Positions 11,900-23,313 of a DNA stretch of 64,000 nt are shown piece by piece. A program made the translations under genes and the position numbers. The first letter of the stretch is position 1; every line of letters begins with the position of its first letter. The stretch is from Geosiphon pyriformis (taxonomy: Eukaryota; Glomeromycota; Glomeromycetes; Archaeosporales; Geosiphonaceae). Location of the stretch: NCBI GenBank assembly GCA_016748015.1, contig JAAOMT010000741.1, positions 724,120-788,119 of the forward strand, written 5' to 3'. The notes beneath the pieces are model-generated. The model worked only from the letters and a program-made list of their open reading frames with translations. It did no database searches and had not been told where the DNA came from.

Positions 11900-14050
11900 A
11901 TTTATCATTAAATTACAATCAATAGAGTTTGTAATAAGCATCCAACCACATACTAATGCCCAATCTAGATCACAGGTTGTTATATATTATTTGGATTGCA
12001 CTTTTGTTGCATAATAGATTCCTTAGCAGAGTGCACGCAATTATTTCAGAAGTGTAAAATCGGTTTTTAATGTGTTTTTAGATGAAATTTTGTCATTTTT
12101 GCCCGAGTTTTTAACAAAAAAATAAAAAAATGTTAACAAGAAATGGTAGCCTTGAAACGAAAAAAAACAAATTTTTACTTTAATTTGGTGAAGAGACGTT
12201 CATTTTATTTCTGTGATATTTTTTGAAACAGACTGTGTAGCTACCAGAAATAAATCTCACAATACAATCTAATAAATAACTTGGAATTTATAAATTGCAC
12301 CACTTTAATAATTTCTATATCTTTTTGATTAGCAGAGCTCATAAGTAGAAAACAAGTTTTTCGAAAAAATTTTTGGGATTTCCCTTTCCTCCGCGAGTAT
12401 AATTCTATTCTCTCTGGCAAATATCTCTTCTTGCAATAAATATATTATTTAGTCGTTACTGAATGATTGTAATTTTTCTAAAGATCCTTAGCTTCTCCCA
12501 ATTATAATTTTTGTCTATTTTTCTATCTACATTTTAAATATTCCACCTTCCGATTTTGTTATCATCTTTGGTCTAGAATTCAAAGGGATAAAATATTCAT
12601 GGGAAAGTTTGAGCCCATGTAAAAAGTTTCAAGATGCTCAATTTTTTAGTGAAAAAATCTTTTGACTAAATGAAATGAAGGCATTTTTCATTGAATATCA
12701 AATTTTTTACTTTTAAAAATTTTAATTCAACTGTTTATTTTGATAGATCTTTTAGCATGAAAATTGAAGATTTAAGAAATTATTTGCTTTGAATTGATCT
12801 GGATGAATTTTTCATGGTTAATAAAAAGTTGCATGATTCTATTTGAAGGATTAAATATAAAATAGTTTATTGTAATCGAATTAGAGCTTAGGTTACGATA
12901 CCTGTTTCGAAAATTTTTATTTTCTTAAATATTTTATATATTAAACTTTTTAATCTTTTAATGGAAAGGAGAGTTATTTTGGTTTTGAAAAAGTAATAAT
13001 TTTTAAATTTTTGTTGGTCCATAAAAAAATAAAATTTTATTTTCTTAAATTTGAGGCTTTACCTTTTTTTAAACGGATAATTAGTAATTTAAATTTTGTA
13101 ATGCCTCCTATATCTTCAATAGAAAACTTTGAGGTATTAAAACTATTGTTTTGTCTTTCTGTTTATAATTCAAATTTCATTAAACGCAGATTTAAGGTCT
13201 ATGAACAAAGACATTAATAATAAATGGATAGTCTTTTTAGATTTATTTTTAAAAACTATCTCAGGCTTTATTTTCAATTCCATTTTGTAATAAATGATAA
13301 GAGTATCAACAATTGATGGTAAATAATATTCTTGATCACAAATTTATGTAAAAAAATCTTTTGAACTATATGGTTTAATATTTTACATTGTAAAATAATA
13401 GAAAAATCTAGATAAAGTCAAATAAAATTAATTTAACTAAAATTTTCTTTTTTTTTATTAAAAATTAATTATTAAATTTTGCTTTATTTTTTTATTTTAA
13501 CAATTAATTTGTATTAAAAATACATTAAAATAAATTTATTAAAGACTGTCACTTTTGGTTTTTAAGTTTAAATTGATCGGAATTTTTGTAATTTTTGTAA
13601 TTTCAGAAATGCTATGTTTAATTAGTATTATATATATAAAATTTAAAATTGTTTGTAAAAAGTATTTTTATTTTTTTTTTAAGTTATAAAAATAAAAATA
13701 AATTAATTAACAAATTGTTTTTATTCTTTTATTATTTTACCTTAATTATTTCATATAATTTTGTTTTTTATTTAGTATTTATTCTTTTAATTAAATAATA
13801 AAAACAATCTTTTTTTCAATTATTTATTTATAATAGTTAAATTTAAATTTTAAATTTTAAAAAATTAATTTCATTTATTTTTATTAAATATGTTTGTTCA
13901 ACTTAAATTAATTATGTATAACCAAATAAATCATTGTTAATATTGATAGAAAATAAAATTTATAAAAATTGAAATAAAAAATTTTATTAATTTGTTAAAT
14001 AAAATATAATACTAATATTTATCTTTTAAAAACTTTATAATACAATTTAT
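11900..14050. other. AT-rich desert
   Basis: No gene can be supported. AT content rises sharply from about 12.7 kb to 14.05 kb, with long runs of A/T and short frames only (for example 13011-13217) that lack any motif. Confidence 0.5.
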
Positions 14051-14059
14051 GTACTCATA

Positions 14060-14535
14060 CTTAGCCAAAGGTTGTGTGTCAGTCTAATGGCGCGAATAAC
14101 CCAATGCACTTTTGAAAGACTCTGCATTGGGAACATTGAGAGTTGGAACCCTACTGCTCAGCGCAGAGCTGAATTGGAGACTCGCGATTTGATAAAACAC
14201 GTGAATTTGACTTTAATGGGTTCTGGAGGCTCAAATAAATCAAAAAAAAAACACTGACACCTCTGATATCTTTTGTTATGGCTTTTGCCATCGGTGGTTT
14301 ATGGGTACAGATAGTTTTGCTCAGATTTTTAATACAAAATTTATGTCGCGCTGCGGCGATCTGGACCTTATTTGAAGCACAAATTTGTCTAATGTAGTGA
14401 GTGTAGTCTTAACTGGTCCGGGTGGGTAGGAAACGCGTGATTAACGTTTACTTAAACATGTATATGTACTATAAAAGTAGATAGTGGAAGGACTACACTC
14501 GTTTAAGCAATAAAAAATAATAATAAAAGTAATTT
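14060..14535 (+). mobile_element. LINE-like retroelement 3' end, copy 1
   Basis: A GC-richer island in AT-rich DNA. It carries an open frame of 61 codons (14072-14257) without a recognised domain. Its 3' end matches the tail of the element at 26.2-26.7 kb: gtgtagtctt at 14401, then a CGGGTGG-containing segment, then acgcgtga. It ends GCAATAAAAAATAATAATAA. The A-rich simple tail and the shared 3' segment suggest a 5'-truncated non-LTR retroelement or a SINE that shares its tail. GTGTAGTC (14401-14408) can pair with GACTACAC (14491-14498). The element class is inferred from the tail and its sister copy. Confidence 0.55.
14401..14498 (+). other. Predicted 3' RNA stem of LINE-like copy 1
   Basis: GTGTAGTC at 14401-14408 is the exact reverse complement of GACTACAC at 14491-14498. 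The two arms enclose the segment conserved with copy 2, so the tail could fold as one outer stem. Confidence 0.45.
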
Positions 14536-14879
14536 TTAATGTTATTGAAAAATATCATAAATCGGCTTTTAAACTTATGATTATTGCCATAATTTAGAAA
14601 AAATTGTATTTTATTATTTTAAAAACACTTTTCAAATTTGGTATAACATGTTTTAAGTAATAAAAATATCAGAAATTGAATAAAATTAGTTGAATTAGTT
14701 GAAATTCAAACTTTTTTATTTAATAATGCAAACAAATTTCATTCAATTTATTGAAAAATTATTATTAATATTTTATACATATATTAATATGGAATATTTT
14801 TCCATTATTTTCTTTTATTAGCTCACATCTCTTTATTGATTTAATTAAATGAAATTAAGTAAAACTCTTTCTAAAATAG

Positions 14880-15345
14880 CATCCCATTTTTTTACGATAA
14901 ATTTAGATCTGGGTCAGTCCAAAAGTTGAAAGTATTGTTCTTAATGAATTATTGAATAAAATTACTTCTATGCTTAGAATCAATTATCTCGTTGAATTCA
15001 TCATATTTTTCCCATTATTTATTCCTGCGAAACAAAAAGTTTAGTCTTGCCTCTTTTAGAAAAGCCGTCCCATGCAAAAATTTTCGTCCGCCAAATTGTC
15101 TAATACGAAACTGGGTATATTTTTTGTTTCCAACTTGCGCAAAGAAATAGTCAGATTTCGCCATATTGTTTGCCTAATCGAATTTGCCATATTAGCGGTG
15201 ATTTTCCTTGGTCGAGCCGCCAGCTTGGCAAGACTGTCGTATATCGTACGGATTGGAATATTTGTGTCGGTATGGATTACTTTTACCGAATGTACGTCCT
15301 TGTTCCAGAACTACAATATTGTTTCACGTTGTTTTTGAAGATGTG
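14880..15345 (-). pseudogene. Tc1/mariner transposase relic, N-terminal part
   Basis: On the minus strand from about 15290 down I read TNIPIRTIYDSLAKLA, then RPRKITANMANSIRQTIW, then RNLTISLRKLETKNIPS. This is the two-helix-turn-helix DNA-binding region of a Tc1-type transposase, with the GRPRKIT linker partly deleted. Below 15060 the trace dissolves into stops. No catalytic domain or terminal repeats were found. Confidence 0.7.
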
Positions 15346-17140
15346 ATTTAGTCGTTATATAAGTGTTTTTTATCGAATAAAAACGGAAAATAAATTAAAC
15401 ATTTATAGGGAAAATAATTAAATTAGTAAAGATACACCTGTTCGATGCCCTATAATTTTTTGCAGATAATTTTAATATCTCCTCGCTGCGTCTTTCATTT
15501 CTTTTCATAGCTTGAAATTGTTTCAAAGCTCTTTGCCACATGACATTATCTATTTTGCCAACCTGAAATATTCCACTAGTAAATGCGCTTTAGGTTGATG
15601 GATGGATGCGCACACGGCAAATAATTAACATTCTATATTGTTTTATCGCTCAAAATGGACGAATTACATGAATCGTCAAATGTCTAAGCACTTAAAACAC
15701 TGGATAGATTGACAAAGTTGCCACTAATTGCAATATTTGGTTGAAAACGAACACGCTTCTTCATCTTTTGCAATCAAATCTCGTGTTACAAATTCTAGAC
15801 ATCTTGATTGATCCAAAATTGTTTCATTTCCTATGAATTTTTCTCACACTTCGAAAAGAGAATTGTAGAACGTGACTGCACATTAATGAACAGTGAATCA
15901 AGAGTCATGGTGTAAGGTTGACAAGCCAAAAGCTCATGAAAACAATAGTATCTCTATGTAAACCATTAGTTATTTACAGCAACATACTAGTAGACCAAGA
16001 GTCTCACACTGTTAGACCAGGAGTTGGTCGCTGTCTGTCAATAGCAACTGCAGCTTTTATATTATTAACAAGAATTAGCAGATTATTGGCTCTTCAACAG
16101 ACGTAATGTATCGTAAAAGCAAAAGAGAAAAAACCGACCTTCGAATTGTATATCAATTGGTGTTTTTTGTTAAGTTCATATGTTCAGCTGGGTTTGCCTG
16201 AAAATCCAGAAACTGATACCTTCACTTTAAAATCTAATGGGTGACTACTCAGATGGGACAGTTTGTGATTTTTCATTAAAAAGTAACCCAGAGAAATTTT
16301 TAGGCATGATTTTCCGTGCAACCCACTTTGGCACGATAATATATTCCCTTTGCTTTCAGTGATGGTTGAAATGAAATAAAAAAGCAAATTCTGTTAAAGA
16401 CGCGTACCACTCACAAAATAAATGGGAAATTTTTTTCTAAAGCAACGTCACTCGACATATATGCCGATAAATTAAATTTTAACATGATTGAAGAAATGGT
16501 TTTCACAAAATATATTTATTTTAAAAATGATAATTCTCTTTTAAGGTAGATAGTTAATTTTTTTTTGAAAGCTTAGTTATTAAAAATAATTATTAAGGGA
16601 TGGTCTGATAAATTGTTCAAAAATTTTTTCTATCTCGATAAAAAGCTATAAAATAAAATTTAAACCATTATAAAATAAGTTTTTTCTTTTCATTCTCCAA
16701 GCTACATTAGTCAGCATTTCAAAAAAAAAAAAAAAGAAAAGAAAAGCATAGCTAGCAATTATTAATAAATTTAAAGGGTTTGCGATAGTTACCAACTGTA
16801 CCTTGACGCATCATTGCAAAATAAATACCCTTCTTTCGAGGAAATAGATGTAAAAACTTTTATATATAAAACCCTTTTGTTTTGCAATTTAAGAATATCA
16901 TCAATTTGTCATTGTTATATTGTTTAAAAGAATAAAGGATGACTGTTCGACTCTTACAATTCAATCTATTGCTACATCATCAAATTATATTGAGAATTGG
17001 AACTTTTGAATAGGGGTTAGTATTCATATTTTTAAGGACAAAGGTTCAACTTTACAAAAAAAATTTTTTTTTTAATAAATATATTTATATAGTTCAATCT
17101 CTATGATTTAATCTTCCCCTTTCTAAACAAGCTCTCTCGT
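15346..17140. other. Unassigned, partly GC-richer stretch
   Basis: 15.4-16.4 kb is less AT-rich than its flanks and contains short frames on both strands (15918-16106 plus, 16184-16387 minus) with no recognisable domain. It may be old mobile-element debris. 16.4-17.1 kb is AT-rich upstream sequence of the membrane-protein gene that begins at 17141. Confidence 0.4.
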
Positions 17141-18453
17141 ATGGAAGAATTTCAAGATATTAAAGTTGCTCAAGGTATATTTATTTTTGCAAACTTTTTC
17201 ATCTATTTATCCTAACTAAAATATAATTTTTTTTATTCATTTTACCTTCCAAATAATCAAAGCCTCTGCTCAAATATTTTCGAATTATCATTTATTTTAC
17301 CTTCTCACACTTTGGCTTTGCTCTCGTACAATTGAGAAATTTCTTCAACATACTCAACCGAAACTTGAAACAGTTCACCGGAAAAATTGTACAACTTATA
17401 TCCTCGAAATCATTTTCACGACATTAACTCTATTGATTCAAGTTAGAATTTGTCCGATCTTTGGCACTTTCTCGCTCCCAGATGGCGATTACAAGTCGGA
17501 ACAATGGTGTCAACTATTTATTGTGGATTTGTAAGCTTAAAAAATTGTAAGAGTGCTCTTTTTGGTGGAGGATATCTACAATTTATTAATAGAATTCTTG
17601 CTTTCCAGGCATATTTTTGAATTAATCTTTTTGAGAATGAGACTATCGTTGATAATTGAACGTGTTATTTTGATCACTCTTAGCGGATCAATTTTTCATG
17701 TAATCAGTGAGACGTGAGTGTTTTTTCAATAATTTATTTAATATCTTTCAGCTTGATTCCTAGGAATCCTTTAATTCTATTTTTTAAAAATAATACACAT
17801 CAGTGGAAATCTTCAACTCTACTCTCTTGCCATGATAATACTTTTTTATGCGACCACTGAACAATTGACTTTTTTCGGTTTATTCTTGTATCGGTTGAAA
17901 CAATCCTGGGCAACTCCAATTTTATTTTTTTCAGGGGTACAAGTTCTCATCACGAAAATTGGTACTATTGCCTGGGGATTAACATTTTGGGGTCGAAATA
18001 TCCGGCTACATCAAAGTACACGCTCATAAATTTTATGCTCAACTTTGCACAATTCTGATACTGATCAAAAACCAAATAAATGACATTTTCTCTATTTCAC
18101 ATTTTAAAGATCAAAGTTCACAACTATTTCTATTCAACATAATTTTTCCACTTCTCGTCTTTGGCCTTTTCATTTCAGCAATCTGGTCGACATATATCAT
18201 TTGGTTTATCGCGATGCGCTCTCGGTTTGCACAAAGTTCCACGATAAAAAGTGATTTCAATGTCGATCCATGCAAATTTACCAGTCATTCTAAGGATGTT
18301 TCAAAATTTACTGGAATTAACAATAAATCAGACATTGTACATATTAAAGATCGTATATTTCATTGTGAAAGTTCTGAGATTACTATTTATATAGATGATT
18401 GCGAAAGCATAGATTTAGATGAAAAAGAAAATGATAGTGCAACTATCAATTAA
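17141..18453 (+). CDS. Multi-pass membrane protein, unknown function
   Basis: Five exons give 333 residues: 17141-17174, 17263-17530, 17609-17713, 17804-17961 and 18017-18453. The first three introns have clear sites (GTATAT...AAAG, GTAAGC...CCAG, GTGAGT...TCAG) and keep phase. The fourth (GTACTA...AAAG, 55 bases, with a TTAAC branch-like site) is less certain: without it the frame stops at 18029, and a one-base indel in TTTTGGGG near 17990 would also rejoin the frame. Hydrophobic segments appear in every large exon (YHLFYLLTLWLC; IILFYATTEQLTFFGLFLY; LFLFNIIFPLLVFGLFISAI), about six or seven in all. The C-terminal 80 residues are acidic and polar. I do not recognise the family. Its topology resembles other orphan fungal membrane proteins, but nothing shows a ligand or substrate. 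Confidence 0.7.
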
Positions 18454-19600
18454 GAACTTTTTAAAAAATAAGATTAGAATAAAAATTTAAGGTAACAATA
18501 TATAATTTAAAAAAATTGATCATTATTTTTATCAGTCAATTTTCTTTGAAAGCAAATTCACAATTATGAAGCCTGAAACCTTGACCTTTTTCATTTTAGA
18601 TTCACTATTATCGCTCGCAAAAACTAACATGAGATGCATTTTGAACGAGAATGTTTTGAAGAAAAGCTGGTTTAACAACTTTTAATAACAAAGTTTTATA
18701 TATAACACTAAAAAATACATATGGATCAGATAAAAACTATTTAAACAGTATAAATAAAATTTATAATGAATTTAATTTCGTGATAAAAGTAAACAAAAAT
18801 CTTATTTTTATGAAAGTAAATACAACTATGACGCTAAAAATGTGATTTCGAAAAAAGTTAAAATAAAAAAACTGAAATAATTCGGGTATTAACCCAAATT
18901 TTAAACAAAAAAAAACATTAAAAACATTGTTATGTTATCATTGTCAACCAAAAAGCCATATATTATGAAGTCAAAAAAATATTACTATTTAAACAATAAT
19001 ATATATAATTAGCAGAAATCAAATCAAATTAAAATAAAAAGATTTTTTAATGTTTAAAAAAATTAAGTATTGCAAAATACAGTTAATTAGTATATAATAA
19101 AGATAATCATAATATATATATACCAAATTTGAAATAATAAATAAAGCTAATGTGATTATGAAAAACCTATAGTTATTTATTATTTGAAATATGTTAAAGA
19201 GGTGTAAAAAGAATATATTTAATATTAAACTCCAAGCAATTTTATAAATGACAAGTAAAACAAAGAAACATTTTATGTTGTAATTTTATATTTAAATGCT
19301 TAACTATATTATTTACTACAATATTTATTGCTTAGTTGAAATTATGTAACGAATAAAATAATGTAGCAAAAAATATGATAATATAAAAAACAAAATTAAA
19401 TATCTTAAATTAATAAATTTAAAAACTTTTATCAACTTTAAATTTTTTTTGATTGATGTGTTAAATAGATTTTTAGATTAAAATGATTTTTTAAATGGTT
19501 GCTCAACATTTTTTTGAAATTCTTAATCAAAAAACAAAGTGAATTTTTAAGCCTTGTTTTATTACAATGTTACGAAAATAAGTTTCCAATAAAATATATT
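18454..19600. other. AT-rich stretch, possible 5' remains of a pogo relic
   Basis: Extremely AT-rich with only very short frames. It may contain the eroded N-terminal part of the DDE_1 relic that becomes readable from about 19640, but I cannot read it. Confidence 0.35.
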
Positions 19601-20330
19601 AGAAACATGAATGAAACACTGTTAACTTTTGATTTTTTTTTGTTTAAAACTTTTAAATAATGTGGTTCCAAGGCATTTTGTATTTGAACAGCAGAATATA
19701 AAAAAACTTGGTTTATCATAATTCTTAGATGTATTGTCAATGGTACAAAATTTCTTTCTATATATATTTTCAAACTAAAAAAACATTTCATATGAAAACT
19801 TTTTTCAAGGTGTTATTATCTAAGCCAATGAAAAAAATGGCGTAATAAACAAAAAATGTACTAAACATAATGAAATAGAAAATCTAAACTTTTTTTCTTT
19901 GGATTCAGTTAGAGACTATTTGGTTGAATTAATTAAACAAAATTTCAAAAAAATACTTGTCTTGCAGTCATTCCAGGTGGATTGACTAGCAAACTTCAAC
20001 TATTGAATGTTACTATTAACAAATGTCTCAAAAAAAAAAGGCAACTTAATTATTTTTATATATATGATTGTTATAATAGATTAATGGTCAATGAAATTCA
20101 TCAATTAACGCTGGGCTGGACATATTCGAAAAACCATAATATGCAATGAGTTAAAGAATTATAGAATAATATTGATCTTAACTTAATTAGGAAAGCATTC
20201 AAATATTGTGGCGTTTCAGTAAAATAGAATATGAATTGGTGTTTGATTATGAAGGTTTAGTAGAAGAAAATAGTTAAGAAATTTTGGTGTTGATTAGAGG
20301 TATTGGATAAATAAATAAATTTTTTGTTGT
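19600..20330 (+). pseudogene. pogo/DDE_1 transposase relic
   Basis: A heavily AT-mutated but colinear trace on the plus strand. It shows GSKAFCI, YKKTWF, CIVNGTKFLSIYIFKLKK near 19660-19790, then VIPGGLTSKLQLLNV near 19975 (the pogo/jerky motif preceding the last catalytic acid), then INKCLKKKRQL, VNEIHQLT, a stretch resembling WVKELWNNIDLNLIRKAFK, CGVSV, and LVFDYEGLVEEN near 20230-20275. Many stops show it is long dead. It is followed by (TTG)n. Confidence 0.7.
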
Positions 20331-20879
20331 TGTTGTTGTACCCGGGTATTCCCCATTGTATAGGGGTATAATTCTTTGAACTATACTATGTAAAGTACCT
20401 GAGTCTAAATCAAAAATCGAACCCAAAAATTAATAAAGGGTATAAATCATATTGGGATCTAGGGTATTTTAAGGAAAGCTCAAATAACTAACAGGGATAA
20501 CCAAGCCGATATTAAAAAAAATCGATGATAAAGCCAAGTCAAGAGGATATTAACTACTAATCGACAGGATTTATTGAGAACGTTATTTAAATTTATTATT
20601 ATCACCCTACTTTTTTTAACGCAAATAATACAAGGGTATTAAGTTATTCCAGTGGAGCAAGCAGAAGTCGAGAACAGGAAATTATCAAAGAACTAATGAC
20701 CTAATTGAAATTGATTAAATAGTAGACTGTTGTCCAGAAACTAATTTTCAGAGCTATCAAGTATTGTTCCCGATGATCAAACAGTAAAACACAAGAATGT
20801 AAATTTATACCATCAGTGAAAAATCAAATATTTGTATACAGTCATGGGAAAGTAATGACGGACGATTTTTCTTTGGATC
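20331..20879. other. Intergenic, possible element remnant
   Basis: Less AT-rich than the flanks, with a local palindromic segment (cccgggtattccccattgta, then taggggtata) at 20340-20370. No gene or element could be named. Confidence 0.35.
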
Positions 20880-21480
20880 GTAACACAAACCATCCTTTTT
20901 CCACCAGCCCAATAAACACGGGGGGGGGGGGATAAGGTTTTTTTTCACCATTCCTTTTTAATGTCATGCTTCATAACAGCCCTAAAATTTCAATGGTGCT
21001 GAAGTTTGGGTTATATTATTGCCATGCCAGAACAGGACATGTAAGTCTTGCTAGGAGGTCATGACGTACATCATTAGATTAGAGGTGTATTTTGAATTAT
21101 TATCCTGCTGGAATCACTAATACATATTTCACAAACAGAGTAAGATAGGATGATTCAAATTCTCCGTGAATACATGAAAATCAAATCTTGGTGCTGAAGG
21201 TTGGCCATCATGTGATCATGTCAAACAGGTGTTTCGGAATATCTACCAGCTATAATGATAATTTCACACAACCATTGGAAGCGTCCTGGATAGTTCGTTA
21301 GCCAACTTCGAAGCCCGGATACATTTCTTCGAGCCGTGCTCGGCTGCTATAACGAAATGATTTCCGTGAACGATTTTATGAATCTTGTGACGTTTTCGAG
21401 GAGTAAGCTTGCGTGAGCGGCCAAGACGATGAATATAAGTTCTTGCGAAGGAGGGAAATTTCGGTTACACTACGCCAAAA
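20880..21480 (-). pseudogene. Tc1/mariner transposase relic
   Basis: Reading the minus strand downwards from 21450, I see YIHRLGRSRKLTPRKRHK, which resembles the GRPRKL linker between the two helix-turn-helices. Around 21110 comes a degraded QQDN-SKYTS-like trace of the second catalytic Asp. Near 21010 comes YNPNFSTIEILGLL, which fits the family SPDLNPIENLWGLL motif. Frames change several times. A run of ten G (about 20921-20930) lies inside the relic. Confidence 0.55.
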
Positions 21481-21849
21481 AGTATTAGATGAATTTTTTT
21501 AAGTGAAAAATGATTGGAAAGACAAAATAGATGCCAGCGGGAAACAAATAGGAAGTTGGCTATATCAGAGGTAAACAAAGATAACATTATGCGTCGCCCT
21601 GTTTTTGAAAAGAGGTCAGCAGCACCACAGGGACTAAAAAATATTTTATTTTAGCCATGTGAATTAACAATAACTTCACATTCGTTTTGACTATTTAAAG
21701 TTCAATTTGATAATTATAAATGTATGCATACGGCGTAAAAGATTGAAAAAATCGGGCATATTATTATGATCAATCTGAAACAGAATTTTCATTCCTGACA
21801 TGCGATTCTATCTTAAACGTTGGTTGGCTAGTACACGAAAGGAATTAAA

Positions 21850-21923
21850 GTTTGCAATAGAGTAAAAAAGGAAAACCAGGTGATGAGTTTGCAGCAGAGT
21901 AGAAAAGGAAAACCAGGTGATGA
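21850..21923 (+). repeat. 37-base tandem duplication
   Basis: Two units, 21850-21886 and 21887-21923, differ at only a few positions. Each ends in GGAAAACCAGGTGATGA. Confidence 0.85.
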
Positions 21924-22479
21924 TAAAGTAGTTTAAATTTTCTTTTGCTTTCTTGGCATTTGAACACTAAAATTTTTGAAAAGATGCACAAATATTTATG
22001 TTACAAAATAATTAATAAAAGACAATTTTTTATAGAATTTCATTTTTAAAGACTCTTTAAAGAATCTTTTGATTATTCTTAATTCTTATTCCTTGGTAAA
22101 TTCAAGTGGTCGATTAAAAACTATAATGAATCTACTCATTAATGAAACAAGTATGTGATCTTTACCAATTTTATTAAACATTTATTAAGAAAGGTAATTT
22201 CCCAGTTAGGTGAATTGATTAACCAAATTATGTTATGTAATTTACCTTTGAAGTATGCTCGTTAAATTCATTCAAAACTAGATTCGGTAAAACAAAAGAA
22301 CTTTTGATTCCATAATTAATTACATGTGCAAAACTCACGAAATTAATTGATCCAAGTCTTTGATTTGTGTTTTTTTAAAAATCTAACTTTCATTTGCGCT
22401 TAGATTTCGAGACAAGTTTTTTTCTTGAATTGATACATATGTACTCAACATATTGTGTAATGTGGGATTTTTGAATCAA

Positions 22480-22735
22480 CAAAAAAAAAAGGAAAAACCA
22501 GGTGGGTTGTAACTTTTTGACATGTTCATGTGTCCTATATTCATCATCATTCCCAGAACGGTAAAGTCGAAAACCCAAAGGAGAAAACTTATTGGTTATC
22601 AATTTTTGATAATTTTTTGTCCTTCGGAATGATATGAAGTCCTAGGTAGAAAGCTTTAATCTAACTGGTTTCTTTAATTTCTGAAAAAGTCAATGATTTT
22701 CAATGTAAACTCACCTGGTTTTCCGTTTTTGTAAT
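22480..22735. mobile_element. Possible MITE-like unit with inverted ends
   Basis: GGAAAAACCAGGTG (22491-22504, after an A run) faces its near reverse complement CACCTGGTTTTCC (22712-22724, followed by GTTTTT). The two ends bound about 230 bases. The inner sequence has a 70-codon minus-strand frame without recognisable domain. No target-site duplication could be defined, so this is a proposal only. Confidence 0.35.
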
Positions 22736-23313
22736 AATTAAGTTCGTGTAAAAAATTGGATAAGATCAAAAAAAACTTAAATTTAAATTTTTTTAATCGA
22801 GGAATTATAAAAAGATATTTCCGATTTAATTGGATTGTTAGATTTTAGGCGGAAATTTGAAATTTTTATTTTTAATTCGAATTCATACTCTAAAAGCATC
22901 TAGAAAATACTCTTGTAACAAAAAGAAAGTTTAGATGAAAAAAAATATCGAGAAATCTTATTTTGAAAACCATTCTCATTCATATATTTAGATATATTTA
23001 AATAATAATTATATGCAAAAAAAAACAAAAACAAAAAAGAGTTAACTTAAATTCAAGGTAAATACGATAATCTGACCGGGTATAAATTAAATAAGATTTT
23101 CCGAAAACAAAGGCTGAATTTGTACATTGAAATAAGTTTTTAATTCAAAGTTCAAAGTTTGCGTAACTTTTAGAAATACTAAGTTTATATTTGTGCTTCT
23201 GAACTAGTAAGAATATTTAAAGAGAGATTACCAGGCTTTGTTTTCAAAACCCTTCTTTTTCATTTTCCTGGCTCTTCATGTTATGATTTTGCCTTTTAAT
23301 TATTATTACTATT

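Larger units (their letters stand above)
21481..23313. other. Intergenic with GGAAAACCAGGTG repeats
   Basis: No gene supported. It holds a 37-base tandem duplication (21850-21923) and an inverted-repeat-bounded unit (22480-22735) that share the core GGAAAACCAGGTG. The last 600 bases are the AT-rich upstream region of the sulfate permease gene. Confidence 0.5.

Noticed and set aside
15918-16387. Two short frames in a GC-richer patch
   Set aside because: No recognisable domain on either strand; probably mobile-element debris but the type cannot be named.
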